Shown: positions 1 through 13,820 of the stretch, in pieces | Layout of the letters: every line of letters begins with the position of its first letter | How positions within the stretch are numbered: position 1 is the stretch's first letter | Source: Eonycteris spelaea | Taxonomy: Eukaryota > Chordata > Mammalia > Chiroptera > Pteropodidae | Direction of reading: 5' to 3' | Length of the DNA: 64,000 bases | Assembly: GCA_003508835.1 (NCBI GenBank) | Contig: PUFA01000070.1 | Span: forward strand, 3,410,001 to 3,474,000 | Position numbers and translations under genes: made by a program | Notes under the pieces: model-generated | The model's database searches: none | Told to the model about the DNA's origin: nothing | Seen by the model: the letters and a program-made list of their open reading frames with translations, nothing else

Positions 1-1284
1 TTTATCAATTACTCTAATAAGACACAAAAGAAACCGGAATTGGAACTCAGGTCAATATCCGTGTAAGAAAAGGGATGCCTACCATACTTCTAGTTCAGAA
101 AAGATGGCTTCTTAGAAACATTTACTCCCTGATAAAGCTGAGGCTTCCTGGTCTTTGTTTCTGATCACCCTTCTAAATCAGAAGCTCATTAACGATTATA
201 CCAAAAAGGGCCTTCAAGGTCATATTTCCTCCAAACAATAACTGAGTTCCAGAAAGTAAATGTCAGCAGTGTTTCACACATGTAGGACAGCATATGCTTC
301 CAAAGTGTCTATTTCTGATTTTCTTCATATACACTATTGTTCTGCAAAGTCCTTGAACATAATCAAATATCTATATGTACCAAATTTTATTCAAAATGTG
401 GAATTAAGTAGGAGGAACATTGGCAATTCCAAATATCTCCAGAGGATGTCCTAGGTTGCTTATCATAGGGCCTTGGACCTCAAGTGGTTTGATAAATAAG
501 TATTAAATTACCCAGAGCTAATATTGAAGAAGAGTCTGGAAATCATATGAGAAATGGTTCAGGGAAGTCAAGGGAGATGGGATGTACTTTCTAGCAGGGC
601 TGCCCCTAAGACAAAATTGATGCCCAAAAAGGAATCTTAGCATGGACAGTATTGCAGCAAATGAATGCTCATCTAGTGGGGATATTTCCAAAGGATCACT
701 TGCACTAAGTGGGAGATTGAAATGGGAGACCTCCAAGAGCTCTTTTAGCTCTCCTGCTACAGACAGAGGGCATCTCCATGGCTAGCTTAGGACTCAGTCC
801 GGCTAGTCCTATTCCTCTCCCCAGCATGGGCCCCACTGTGCATTCTGTTCTTCAAAGGGGGATTCTGTTGGGCTTCAGGCTGCAACTTTACCCTGTGCAC
901 AGCCAAGAACAGCCACCTTGTGGGGGCATCTTGTTGTGACAGAGTGACCCTGGGTAGCTTTGCTTTCCATTACCATGCTTAATATCCCACCTGTAAAAGG
1001 AAACAGTTTTTGAAGTCATTCTTAAAGAAATAATGACCTTCGGCCTAGGAATTTTGTACCTGAGTGCTCTTTATTCAATAGTCAATTCTACTTACTTTTA
1101 AAATGTTATAACATGGGAGTACTGGGGCCAGGGTGAAGGGCAACAGTGGGAGTCTTCTTGCTCCCTTCTTCACACAAACACCCTGAACACCTTAGAGTGA
1201 AAGTCCCATCTTATCGCTAGAGCCAAGGAGTCTGGTGATGTTCGCATGAAGCAACAGTGTCATCTAGTGGTTATATCAGTTAAT

Positions 1285-1286
<2 letters not shown>

Positions 1287-1331
<45 letters not shown>
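1287..1331. repeat. (CA)n microsatellite
   Basis: About 22 uninterrupted CA units; a shorter AC run follows at about 1,478-1,494. Confidence 0.97.
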
Positions 1332-1334
<3 letters not shown>

Positions 1335-2014
1335 AAGAACCCAATCCTTGCCTGCCTTTGCACCTCTTATCCAACCAGACCTAATGGGAAGTTGTTGAGA
1401 AACAAACAAACAAAAAGTTAGTGAAAGAAGATATTATTAAAATAAAGCAAGCAAAGCTTACTAAACACGTACGTATACACACACACACACACAATGCATT
1501 CATCCAACCATTAATGTACAGCCAGAGTTTCTTTCCTGAATGCAAATCCGCTGAGTTGTTCCAGTGTGTGCTGCATGAATCAAACCATCGTACATCATCT
1601 ACAACGTCCATTTTTTTGTTTATTTAAATGGATGAGAACCTTAAGACATTTGGGAAACGATCTCCACCCTCCACTAATTTTTATGTTGTTGTTGTTGTTC
1701 TCTGATCGTCGTCTTGCTTTTCAATAATCATGGCCCTTAGCTTCAGGACTAACTTAAAAGGGGAGAGACGCCAGTATGGGTTTCAGCATCTGGGTATCTA
1801 GCTGCCCATGTGGTGTCCACTGCACTATGGGAGGCCGCAGTTGATTCCAGGCTGACCCTGACTGAGCGATAAGAGATCTCGTAAGTGTCCAAGGCACACT
1901 TTTCCAGTCGCCTCCCAGTTCTGCCTCTTTCATCATATCAGATTTTTACCTCGGGAGAGGGGACCACATGAGGGCGGGTAAAGGTGCAGGCTTCTAGAAG
2001 CACTGCCACGAGGT

Positions 2015-2270
2015 GATTTAAAGTGTGAGAGCTGGAGCCACACTCCCTGGCTTCACTTCCACCCTCTGCCACGTTCAAAGTCTGTGACCTGGAGAAATTA
2101 TGTATCCCCTCTCAGCCCAGTTTCCTTATCTTAACACAAGAAGAAACACTGGTACCATAACTAACTAGGGAATTAAATAAGAATTAAATAAGGTCCACGT
2201 AAGGCCCTTAGCACAGTGCCCATCAAGCAGGAAGCACTCAGTAAATAATTATTATCTTCTGTGTATCTTC
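2015..2270 (+). mobile_element. MIR SINE
   Basis: Shows the MIR order: affected-noun head, CTGTGACCTGGAGAAATTAT core, CTCAGCCCAGTTTCCTTATC, then GCACAGTGCCC and a CAGTAAATAATTATTAT tail. Confidence 0.85.
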
Positions 2271-2287
2271 TTTCATTATCCCATAGA

Positions 2288-2780
2288 CTGGCAGTTCTCA
2301 CACTTTTTGGTCTTAGGACCCCTTTACATAAATTCTGAAAAATTATAAAGACCCGAAAGAACTTAAGGGTATTTATGTTTTATTTTTTGATATTTACTGT
2401 TTTATAAATCAAATCAAAATATATGAATTCTTTTTAAGTGACAATAATACATCCATTAATATAAGTAACATTTTAGAAAAAATAACTAAACTTTTAAAAC
2501 AAAGATATTTGGTAAAAGAGTTGCATTGCTTTACACTTTGCAAATCTCTTTAACGTCTGGTTATCAAGAAGACAGCTGGCTTAATATCTGCTTCTGCATT
2601 CCTTCTGCTCTAATATCACACATCAGGGAGCCTCTGAAGCTCTTGTACACTCATGAGAAAATGAAAGTGGAAAAGGCAAACAATGTGTTAGTGTTATTAT
2701 GAAAATAGTTTTGACTTCATAGGTTCCATGAAAGAATCTCAGGAACCCACAGGGGTCCCCCAGATTATACTTCGAGGTTG
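2288..2780. mobile_element. hAT-type DNA transposon fossil (non-autonomous)
   Basis: Begins with TGGCAGTTCTCACACTTTTT and GGTCTTAGGACCCCTTTAC and ends with AGGAACCCACAGGGGTCCCC and CAGATTATACTTCGAG. These are complementary terminal segments of a family with CAGTGGTTCTCAAACTTT-type ends. The family name is not certain. Confidence 0.65.
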
Positions 2781-4609
2781 CGGCTATAGCCCATAGCACC
2801 AGTCCAGATTTTCTGCTGTCAAAATCAGTACGGCAGAATCAGCTCCTTTTCAGAATCTGGGAGGATTTTCATAGACTACAAGGCCAGTGGAAGGAAGTGG
2901 ACATGAAAACACAATTGCTGGTGAAGAGTCAGGAAAAGCCTTCATCCCAAGCTTACCATGCATCCTCTGGTTTGGAAACTCAGGCCACATAGAAGGCCAG
3001 ATCCCCAGTTCTCTACTGCATGGATGAAGCTTGGTTGTGACTAAAATACTATCACTGGAATCCATACACTTCTTTGGGTTGATGGTGTACAATTGTTTCT
3101 TGTTACTGTTTTTCTCGTCTGTTTTAATTTTTAAATTGTTTTGGAAGAGAGCCAATTCAAGAAAGACAAAATGTTCACTTGATGTAATTTCTTTTTTAGA
3201 AATTATCTTTTTAAACTGTGAAAATCCAATGGTTGTACATGAGTTAATCATTATTTGTTAGTTTTACATCATTATAGGTTGGATGATAGTTGTTTTTTTG
3301 GCAAGCTTTTATACAAATGTTTGTTGCTGACTAAGATCCTCGCAAATGTTTCACTTATTCCTTACTTTAGTGACTTTTCAAGCTACCGAAGTATCATCTA
3401 TGAAGTGACATCATAGTCATTATGGACCTCCATGATAATCAAAACCACATGAGGCAAACTCAAGTGATAGTTCACTCTCTGCACCCAGTGGAGTGCTTCC
3501 CCTTTGAGAAAGTTCCAGAGATGCTCAGCAAGAGAATTTCTAAAGCAAGGCCGGAACCCGGCTCTCTACAGCTGACCGTTTGCATGCAGGGCTTATGTTT
3601 CCCTCTCCACAAGGCTCTGCACAACACAAGTTATCTCCCCGCTCCCACTCCGCTAGTTCTAGAAACCCAAAAAGTCACTCTATCGTCAAAACCCTGAGTT
3701 GCTGGCACTGTGACCCAAATAGATGAAACTGTAGTAGAGAAGAATTTGGGGAGGAAACGTTCATTTATTAAAATACCTCGTAATGATTCCACTCAGTACA
3801 GCAGTACTTTGAAAATAAAAACAATATAATATGTAGATTGTTGGTTGAAATCATAACATAGGAACTTATTTTTACTAATATAAAACAGGATGTTAAGTGA
3901 AGCGTTCCTTCTCTTAGGTGAAGCACATTCTAATCTCTAATCTCTCTCCACCTCTGTCTCTCTTTATTATCTATATTGTGCTCGGTCCTATTTCTATATC
4001 TATACTTATGTCTCTACCTGTACATATGTGTCCTGGTAACTTTGTACTTGCTGTTTGCTCAGAATATCTTTCCCCCAAATACCTGTGTGAGGACCAATGG
4101 CACTGTAATGGTCCCTGACAAGGGCTCTGTCTTTTCTAGCCTGCTTCCTCGACTCCCTCGCAGCACCTATGTCGACGTACGCTCCATGCACACAGGGAGG
4201 GAGGGGACACACACAGTGTTCTTACCAGAATGTCATTAGATGTCACTTAATTACTCTAAGCTACTATTGTTAGAAAGAGAGGACCAGAGCAATGTTTTTC
4301 AAACTCTGCTCCCCAGAATCCCAAGGTCTCCACAAAGCAGCTTGGGGTGACCTCAGGCAATGAGAGGAAATTGAGCGGGGAGGGCTTTGGCCTCTCTCCC
4401 CGCCCTCAACCAGAGTTTCTCTGATATTGCTCAGGAGGCTTGGTTTGATGACAGGGTTCTGTTGTGGATCTGCAAGTCCAGAAATACTCTCCAAAACATA
4501 CAGGAAATTAACATGGGATAAAGGTGGCATCTCAAATCAATAAAGTAAAGATGCATTATTTATTAAATGGTGTTTGGACCACTCACTGGGTAATGTTACA
4601 TTGGTAAAA

Positions 4610-5700
4610 AATGTTAAAGTGGAACCTTAGTATAAATCTTACACAAAAGTAACTTCCAAGTGGATCAAAACTTTAAACATGAAAAATGAAAGCCATAGAA
4701 GTAGTAGAAGAAAAAAAGTGAGAGAATTTTCAAAGAATTCTAAAGATGCAGAGAAGGCCTTTCTAAATATCACACAAAATCCAGAAGCTACAAAAAGCTA
4801 ATGAATCTGACTAAATTAGAATGTTTTTAAATCTATATATATGTCAACAAATTAGAATTAAAAAGCAAAAAGATAATTAACAAAATGAGAAAAATACAGC
4901 AACTCATATTACGTACAAGAACATTTTTCTTAATGCCTAAAGAACTTGTATCAATAAAGGGGGAAAAGGCCAAAAATGAGTAAAGGCCATAAACAAAGGA
5001 CATGTAAATGACTTTCAAATAAATGTTAACCTCATGCTTAATTTTTAAATGTACATTAAATATTTGATCAAAATTTTGATAAGATACTGAATAATATGAA
5101 AGTAAAAAGAATTAGGCACTTTTATACATTGCCAATGGAAGTAAAAATTTGTAGAACATCTGTGGAAAGTAATTTGGCAACATTTATCAAAATCTAAAAT
5201 GCACAGTGTTGACAAAATTCCATATCTAGGAATTTATCCCAAAGCTAAATTTACTCCTTTGCAATAGAACAACAGATGTACAAGGATATTCATATTCAGT
5301 AGGTATGGAATTGGAAGCAAACAAATTATCTAACAATGGACAAGAAGATAAAAATGGAAATTTACGGAGCAGTAATGAAGAATGAGGGTCTACCTGCACT
5401 GTTATGGAATGACCTCCATGATATAGTAAGTGAAAAGAGATTCAGAAGACTGTTATGCTACTTATGAAAATATATGTGAGTGAATGTGTTTGAATAAGCA
5501 TAAACTATCTTTGGAAGGATGTTCAAAAAATGGTGGCAGTGGCTTCCTGCAGTAGGAAAACTGTATGGCTAAGAAGGAGACCTAATTTTCCCTTTGTGCT
5601 CTTTTGTACATTTACATTTTTTACCTGTGCAAAAATTTACCTTTTTAAAGTACAAGTTTAAATAATAATTTTGCAAATTCTGTTGCTTAAAAAATATTGA
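4610..5700 (+). mobile_element. Old L1 fragment (ORF2 3' part and beyond)
   Basis: Degraded L1 reverse-transcriptase-end sequence: a GGATCAAAACTTTAAACATG-type segment, then the later ATTCCATATCTAGGAATTTA and ACAAGGATATTCATATTCAG signatures. Many stops; no intact frame. Confidence 0.75.
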
Positions 5701-7329
5701 GAGCCACTGAGCTGCATAATCTCTAGATCTAACATTTACTGATTCCATTATTCCAATACAAACACTTTTATTAAATAATCCCATGACTCTGACTTTTTAC
5801 CCACTTGAAAAATGCACTAGAAATTCTGATCATAACTCCATTTGCAACAGAAATCTTTAAGCTTTTCGCCATCTGCTAGGTTCTGTTGCACATATGTTTA
5901 TGAGGTTTATCACATAATGGTTATGTGTAACCTGACTTTTCCCAGACCTCAGCAACCTGTTGGTCCAGATAGGGTCCCTGTAACAGCAAGGATCAAATCA
6001 CTGTTCTCACAGATGATGTTTTGAAACAGTGCTTATAAAGTCTCCCCCACTCCCTTAACGCTGGGCAAGGTTTCTTGAAATCCTCAGGGGGTGCCTCTCC
6101 TGTGTTCCCAAATAGACGTGCTCCCGGAAGGTGTCCACATGGCTCTGCTGAATGCTGCAGGTCCCCATGACACCCACTCCACACCCGGCCTCGCTGTTTC
6201 CCAGGAGACACCACCAGAAACTTGCTAGAGCCCTTCTTCTCTGTGAGAAAGCTTCATGGCCACCCGAGGAAGGCAGAAGGCCGCCCCCTGTTTCCATTAC
6301 ACTCTGTGAGGGAGTTCCACAAATGTGCTGCTTGGCCTCCCAAAACTTGTGGAATTTGATTAAAACAACTCTTTCATGTTGCTTTACAGTCACTCTGCTC
6401 TCCAGGGGACTCAGCCATGAATGCAGACGGGGCTGGAATGGTAGGCAAAACTGGCAAAAACCATTTCATACTCAGAATCACCTCTCTTTTTGCAATGAGG
6501 AAATACAAGGCCATAGAAGATTCAAAGGCTTAAGGAAATAACCCTCTTTCATAAAATGAGAACTATGCTGCTTGTCACTCTCTACACTACCTATTATTTC
6601 AATGGCAGAACCGAGTCAAAAATAGTAGAGAATGCTCGGGAGAGATCTGTATCATTGTAAGGTAAAAATATTAGTTTCTTTTCATTGACTATACATCCAC
6701 TATTTTGCCTTTACAGCCTGGGATCTTTATAACATCCTTGTTCTATTTAATAGGTTTTTAATACAAATGATAGAACCCCTGACCAAACTGGCTAAAACCC
6801 AAAATTGGAATGTTGCTGGTGTAACAAACGGTAAGGAGAGGTGAATTTAGTTTTATGTATGGCATGACCCGGAGGTCACTTCATATGAAAAGGGCCTGGT
6901 TTTTGTGTCTCAGTTCTGCTTGTTCAGTGTTGACTCACTTCTCCAACTCACTTCAGCTCACGTGACTCACTTCTTTCCCCTCATGGTTACAAGACAGCCA
7001 CCAGCAGCAACTCCTGGGTTTTTTTTCCTTCCAGGTTCAAATTCAGTAGAAATGAGCAAGCCAGCTTCCCCAAGAGTTCAAAACAAGAACCAAGGAACTG
7101 AGTTTCTTTGCCTGTAAGTTTGACCTTGGGTCAGACACCATGGCCAGGAAAAGGGAGAGCACTGAGTAACTGAGATTGGGCCCTGTGCTCCAGGGGCATC
7201 AGCCTCACCAGGTATATTTGGACAGAGGTGGAGGAAGGCTGGATCCCCAAGCAAAATCATGGCATTACTGCCAAAGGAAGTAGTTAATTCTAGGCAGCAA
7301 AAATAGCAGATGTCTGTAACGAACCTTAG

Positions 7330-7445
7330 GAAGTTAAAATTATAATTCTCATAGAACAGATGTGGAGATTGAAAGTCTCCATGTTAAGTAACTTGCACAA
7401 AATCATGCTACCGGAGATGTTACAGAATGAATTTGACCCATTAAT
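7330..7445 (-). mobile_element. MIR fragment
   Basis: Reverse-orientation MIR core: GTTAAGTAACTTGCACAAAA followed by GAATGAATTTGACCC. Confidence 0.6.
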
Positions 7446-7599
7446 GTGTGTGGTGAAACAAAAAGGATGGGTAGGTGTTTCTCAGGAAGAATGGAATAAG
7501 GAAGGTGCTCTCGACATTGGTTTTTGAATAGTTAAAAAGACAATGAAAGAGCAAGGAGCTTTCGGGAGATTTCAAGTTATATGCAAAGTTGTCAGACAC

Positions 7600-7835
7600 T
7601 GTCCAAAGGAAAGAGCTCAGATTCTGGTGTCAAAAGGTTCAAAACTCTGCTGTATAACAGCTGGGTGACCATGGTCAAGGACATAACAGCTCACTTCGTT
7701 TTTATCATCTCTAATACAGGGATAACATGCTTCACAGGTTCCTGGAAAAAACATAAGCAAAATAACATATAAAACAGCTAGTGCAGTCCCGTGGACATAG
7801 GATCTCAACAAATGATTGGTGTTATTGTGCCAACG
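7600..7835 (+). mobile_element. MIR SINE
   Basis: AGAGCTCAGATTCTGGTGTC head, CAGCTGGGTGACCATGGTCA core and GATCTCAACAAATGATTGGT tail in MIR order. Confidence 0.8.
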
Positions 7836-7999
7836 ATGATAAATCACAGAAGGCAGGAATGGAAAAGATGGCGGGAAAGTAAGCTAGAAAAATAACCCTG
7901 AGCCAGATCAAGCTAAGATAAAGATTTTAGCTTTTCTCCGCCAGAAAATGGGGAACAGTTGAAGGATTGTGACCAGAGGAATGGTTTGATCCTTTTTCA

Positions 8000-10900
8000 T
8001 TTTAGAAGAATCACTCAGGCAGCAGTGTGTAGCCACATGACAGACACAGGTGGGGTGGAGTAGGGGGACTAGTTAAGAGTCCATTAAACTAGGTTGACCA
8101 GGAGTTACCAAGTCCAGTTCAACATCAAATTTCTAAGGGAGATTGTTTTGTTGTTGTTTTAAGCTATTTTGTTTTAATACAGATTCCTTGACTCTCCAGG
8201 GGTGGGGAGACACCTGACTTGATGTACCTGCTAGTTCCCACCCAGAGAGCAGTTGCCAGTTAAGGAAATTGATCCTCCCCCTTCCCAAGGATCGGCATTG
8301 GCCAAGGAAAACTAGAATCATTATAGCAAAAATACAATATTAAGAATCAGTCAAATTTCTGGTTTTTTAGCTTTAAAAAGACTCTTAAAGCCCCTGGGGT
8401 GCAGGATAGAGCAACTAGATGAGGCTTTCGGGTGCTGGAAGAAATGAAGAGAATGAGATGAGCAGGACTTTGTAGGAGCCGAGCACCAGGAAAGTAGACA
8501 TAGCTTTAGGTGGCTGGCAGGGACCCTTATGGGAGTTGACCCAACCCCAAAAGCCTACAGGTCTCCTTTTAGTCCCCGCTTGATAGAACACAGGCTGCCA
8601 CTGTGGGACAACCCTATTGCATGGTTCTGCTTTTAGCCACCATCCAGTGGGGGTCTCCCATCCACAGCCACATGCAGCGACTGTGACTCCAGACTTTGCC
8701 GACTTTAATCTGAACTGCCTCAGGTGGACAATGGATAACTGCCATTTCAATGAACCAAACACTCATGGGCCATTGCAGTTCTATCTCGCGAATGAAGCAT
8801 AATTTACCTAACCATTTCTACTATTCTCAGATGGCTACATTGTTTCCAAGTTTTGACTAGTAAATTTAATACTGCAATGAAAATTTGCACATAAAACTTA
8901 CTGCTATCGCTTCCAGTGCTAAAATATACAATATTCTTTGAGGAAACCTGGTCATGGTTAATTTTCTCGTTCAGAGTACCAAGTCTCAGGCAGCACTACT
9001 TCCTTCTCAAAGGATGCAACTGGAGATCATTATTTGATAAAGTTCAATACTTGTCGATGATTTTTTTAAAAAAACCTCTTAGTGAGCCAAAAATGAAAGG
9101 TAATTTCCTTAACCTGATAAAAGACACCTACCAGAAATCTCAGCAAATATCTTACTTTGTGGTTCCCTTAAAAGTCAAGAGTGAAATATGAATGCCTATT
9201 TTCACTGCTTCTACAACACTGGCAGTCTTTGGGAAAAATAGGAAAGAAACTTGCTGCCTCTTCCAGAGATATTGAGAATCAAGCATTCTCATTCACTGCT
9301 TATAAAACAAAGGATGACAATTTGGCAATATATGTAAGTCTTAAATACTCACATACTGTCTGACCCTGCAACTCTACCTCTGTGAGTATACTCAAAGACA
9401 ATACTTAAGGCCATGCACAAGATGTAAGTGTTAGGATGCCTGCTTGCACCAGTACGATCTACAATCTAAACAACCAATGTGGCAAGTACTGGTTATGTGA
9501 ATTCTGGCATGAACACATGATGGAATACTAGTCACTGAAAATGATGCTGTATAAAAGCATTCTCTGGAAGGACAGCTTAAACTAGTATGCTCAGCTTAAA
9601 CTAGTATCCTTTTCTTAGATAATAGTGTGTATACACACCCGCACACACGTAACAACATATTAGAAAGACCTATACCAGAATATGGATGATTCCTTGTGCT
9701 CTTCCTGTTTTCCAAATTCTCTTGAAACATGTGTCACCTTTCTAATTAGGAAACATATATATTTAAAATGCTTCCTCAGCTGATGGCTGTAGGCCACAAA
9801 GAAAGTGGCTCAGAATGAGTAAAAGGAGACTTTAGGAAGGCAGATGGCAGCAGCCGGCCCTTTGATCACGGCTCTATTCATCTAGTATCCATAGACCAGA
9901 TTTCTAAAGTTGCATTCTTATTGTTCTATTTTATGAAAACAAAGGAAAGTCTACAGGTCAATTTTAAAAACACACCTACACACATTCGTAAGTAATCTCT
10001 TTGCTTACTTATAACCAGGAACCCATGAATCTGACAAGATCTCTGCTAGTCCTCGGCCACCACCCAACCCCCTGATTAGATAAGGGGAGATGGGGCTTGC
10101 TGGGCTGTTTCCCTGGTTCACATGACTAAGGTGGAGGAAAGCTGAAGAGAAAAGAGAAGGACACGGGAACTCTCACGACAGTGCTCTATGTTCGCGCTCG
10201 GACAGAAAACAGCACAACAGCTATAACAATGAGAATCTTTATGTGTATCTTTGTAATCAGTACAGTTCTTCAGAACAAGAGAGACCAAAAAAAAAAAAAA
10301 GGAATACAATATTTCAAACAGGTACAGCCCAAAGGTCAACATTACAAACTAGGTTTAGATCATTTAGATCATCTAGAGGCTTCTGCAAGAGGACTGAGGT
10401 GCAGAGGCATCGGAAGGGGTCCACTCCTGATATAAACACTGACAGTGTATAGACAGCTAAAGACAAACCACTACTTGGTAAGTACTTCTGGTGCTTGCAG
10501 GCGGTGTCCGATACATAGGGAAGATGACGAGTTCACATTGGTCTTGGTACATGCTGTGTTGTAGAGGCTACTGCAGACTTATTTCCTAAAGTAGGCAAGG
10601 CTTATAAGTGGACAGATTCATAATTGAAAGTGATGACATGGTACAATGCATGCACGTTATTGGTACAGAAAGTGCTTTAACAGGAATCTGTTGGTTTTTT
10701 CAACCCTGACAAGGTCATTTTTACCTCAAGAGATTATTATCCTTTCTGTTATTCAATCATTCATTCAACAAATACTCATCCCAAACCCTGTGCCATTTCA
10801 TCCATCCCTTTTTTAGAAAGACCAGCAGTGGGAAATGAGTATGGTGAGGGCTGCCAACACTGAGATAGTTGACTGACAGCAATGGTACAATCCAGTGGTA

Positions 10901-13039
10901 CAATCTGCTGTCAGTGGCTTCTACCCTTACCTCCCTCCCCAGACTCAGACCTTCGGGGAGCTGTGAGCTAACTCAAGAAAGGAAAGAACAATTCTCTATT
11001 CAAGTCAAACATCCCTCAAAGGGAATGAGACTATTCTGACTCATTTGAGTCGGGGGAGGAGAAAGGAATATGAGGTGGAATTCATTCTCATCTGTAAAGA
11101 TTAGCGGATGGAAGAAAATTGTGTCATTTGCTTAACTTTAGGAAATGCAGTGGGTCTCAGTCCCCAGGGTGATATGCAAAGTAAGCCCAACTCTCCACCT
11201 ACACCCTTCCCAAGACAAGGACTGTGAGTGTGGCTGCTTTGTAAGAAGCTACATGCTCACATCAATTCAAGACCAAAACTGCAATACCTTATTAGTCATG
11301 ATTTCCATCTTCAGTTCTTTGGGGGTAGAAATACCACGAGAGGATAAAATGGCTTTTCTCATTGTCTATGTCATTCTTGTGTTTTCTATTCCAAAAAGCC
11401 CACACAACCACATTATCTTATTATAAAAATTAATACCTCTCATAGTAAAAGCCTTGTCTAAACCTATAGCTTTGGTTTCAGAATTAGCAATCCAATTAGG
11501 TCAAATATTGACTGCATCAACAATATGCCTGCAAGTGTAGCCGAGGTCTTCCAGAGATGAGGATAAAGATGCTGAGTCTATTCTTCTCATGATGGTAGGA
11601 GAAGGGAATAGAAGAGTAAGCATCTTGTTTAGCCAAATGACAGCTGCATACAGCATTTTTAAAAAGAACTACCTTTCGGGTAAAAAGGCTAGAGCTGGTT
11701 TTATGAAACACCAGCACAGGACTCTAAGACCTGGACAAAGGTCCTTTGAGCCAGGAGGGAGTGCAGTGAATGGCTTCTCAGTCTTGTTTTCTAGAACCTA
11801 TATAGCCAAAGCATCTGTATGCAAAGAGAATTAAACCTGCCTATTGCACTGGAGGAACCGTGGCTAAGTCTGGCAGCATTTACATTGAATATCTGAAGTG
11901 CTACTTCACCTCTCTGTGGCTGGGTTCCCATCTGCATAGTGGAGATACCAGGTCTGTCTCTGACCTGCTGGGACGGGGTGAGGAGTGGGTGAGAGAGCTA
12001 GAAAGCCCTGGTGCCTTCTCCAGAGAAGGCAGTGTCCAAGTAACAAAGTACTCTGATCAAAAAAAGCACAAAATTCAAGTAACAGAGTTGCAGGTGCCAT
12101 GTTCTGGCTTTGAGCAGAGGCCTCGCTGCATCTGCCCCGGGGAGCTGGTAGGTAGATGGGCTGCATAGCGGAAGACACAGGACAAGCTGCACGTAGAGCC
12201 AGCCCGTCAAGCCATCCCACCACTGAGGACCAAAACACTCCTTAAGAGAAGATGAACCTTGAGGAAACTTAGTAGAATGAGCAAACTGTTCAGAGCAGTT
12301 GCTGAATGCATGTCTCATTTATGTCCTCTGCCTATTGTGTTCTCTGCATAAGATCTTCCAGCTGGTGATCAGCCTAAATTTCAACAGATAAAAGTTTTCT
12401 TCATTTTGCAGGTAGAAATAGAAAGTGAAGAAAAGGCTATCTAGATTTTTTCTCTTGCACTTTAGCATAAGAATAAAAAAACAATTTTGAGACTGGCTGA
12501 TAGAAACCATGGAAGGAAAATTCACACACAGGAACAGTTTCCCAAAAGGGCCCGAATAGGAAATTGGGAAGTTTTTTGCAACAAAGAAACTTTCTTTTTA
12601 CAGTTTCTGTTCGAGCAAGCTAGTGTTGTGCATGCTTGAGTATTAATAACACCCAGAGGACTAGAAGGTTTGTGGGGTGGGTTGGGGTTGTCACGGACCC
12701 TGAAGGCCCTCAAAACAGGAGGAAGGAAGCAAGGTTAACAGTCTAGATACAGAGTCTTTTCTAAACAGCACAATGAAAAACTGAAAAACTTCACACTTTA
12801 AAACCTCAATGTTTATTTTGCCACAAGAATCCACTGTATCAGTTATCAGTGGCTGGGAAAACATTTCTCATACAGCTCCCACTGTAAAACTTCCAGTTCC
12901 AGTTTTTACGGAGTGTGGCTCATCTCTGAACATAGCTATCCATGCTCACCGGACAACTGAAACTCTTTTAGAGCCATTCAGCTGGAAGCCTTACACCACC
13001 ATGAAAAAGTGAATCTAGATACACAGGCGCTGGGAGATA
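8000..13039 (-). other. 3' UTR of TBC1D30 (end not determined) and following DNA
   Basis: Directly after the TGA the same exon should continue as 3' UTR. An AATAAA on the minus strand is seen near 12,811-12,816, but nothing in the bases shows which signal is used, so the lower boundary here is arbitrary. An L1 fragment (about 9,290-9,780) lies inside. No other gene recognised. Confidence 0.4.
9290..9780 (+). mobile_element. Old L1 fragment
   Basis: Resembles the ORF2 C-terminal and 3' end of ancient L1s (GACCCTGCAACTCTACCTCT, CACATGATGGAATACTAGTC). No open frame. Confidence 0.6.
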
Positions 13040-13820
13040 TCACCGTTTCTTAGTGCTGCTGTTTCCACCACCAGATTTGCTGAAGCTCCTGCTCATGTGA
13101 GGAAAGTGTATGGTTGGGGTTCTTTCTGTAGGACCATATAACCCCAAATTCCTGGCAGTGGCTGACTTCCGCAGTGGCTTGACACTGGGAAAGGGGCTGA
13201 AGATGGGAGTTTTCGGGTGGCTGCTTGGAGGAGGTTTGCTGGTGGCTTTGTTTTCTCCAGGTGCATCAGGCAGCTCTGGGAAGTACCGCTGACAGGGCAG
13301 ATGCACTTGGGCTCAGTTTCAGCAGCAGCATCCCTTTGGTTCAGTTCCAAGGTTTCTAACTTCACCTGGACCGCTGACACATCGGCATCCCTAAACTCTG
13401 GCTCCGGAGACTGCCCTTCGATCGTCCTCCCCATACTGCCTTCAGAGCTGCCGCCCTCTCTCCGAGCTGTCGCTGCACAGCTGGAAGAAAATGCCTCTGC
13501 TGCCCCCAGGCTGCGAGTCTTGCAGCCCTCACTCTGCTCTTCTATCAGTCCAACGGTGTCCCCGCAGCCCAGCTGACTCTTGGTCCTGGTCATGTTCTTT
13601 TTGTGGACTCGGATGTGAGTTCGCCATGGAGAATTGAGCTTCGTCTTAAGGTCTTCATAAGGGACAGGAGATATTTTGCCTCCTGTGTGACTAGGGATGT
13701 GGATGACAGCATTCTTGGCAGCTCTGTTTGACATTTTCATCTTCTTTCCTAAAAGAAGGTGGTTTATAACTGGAGAGTTGTTTACCTGAGATGGGAGGAC
13801 GCTGGTCACAGGCCCTTTGT
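13040..13820 (-). CDS. TBC1D30: TBC1D30 last exon, C-terminal tail, with a -1 frameshift
   Basis: After acceptor TTTCAG it reads [20 protein letters not shown] and [20 protein letters not shown], continuing to [15 protein letters not shown]. At about 13304-13311 the frame breaks. The conserved continuation ([20 protein letters not shown] ... [18 protein letters not shown] ... [13 protein letters not shown], stop TGA 13040-13042) is in the next frame, so one base is missing. Without correction the shifted frame stays open for about 70 residues and stops at 13,093. The tail is Ser/Pro/basic, low-complexity and without a recognised domain. Confidence 0.93.

Larger units (their letters stand above)
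1..7999. other. Region downstream of TBC1D30, no gene recognised
   Basis: Contains a CA repeat, MIR copies, a hAT-type DNA transposon fossil and a degraded L1 (listed separately). Open frames here are short, have no recognisable domains and mostly lie in repeats. In human the next gene downstream is WIF1, well over 100 kb away as I recall, so an empty stretch is expected. Confidence 0.6.

Noticed and set aside
2850..3251. 133-codon minus-strand open frame
   Set aside because: No domain, no splice or start context, and no recognisable homology; length is within chance for this much sequence.
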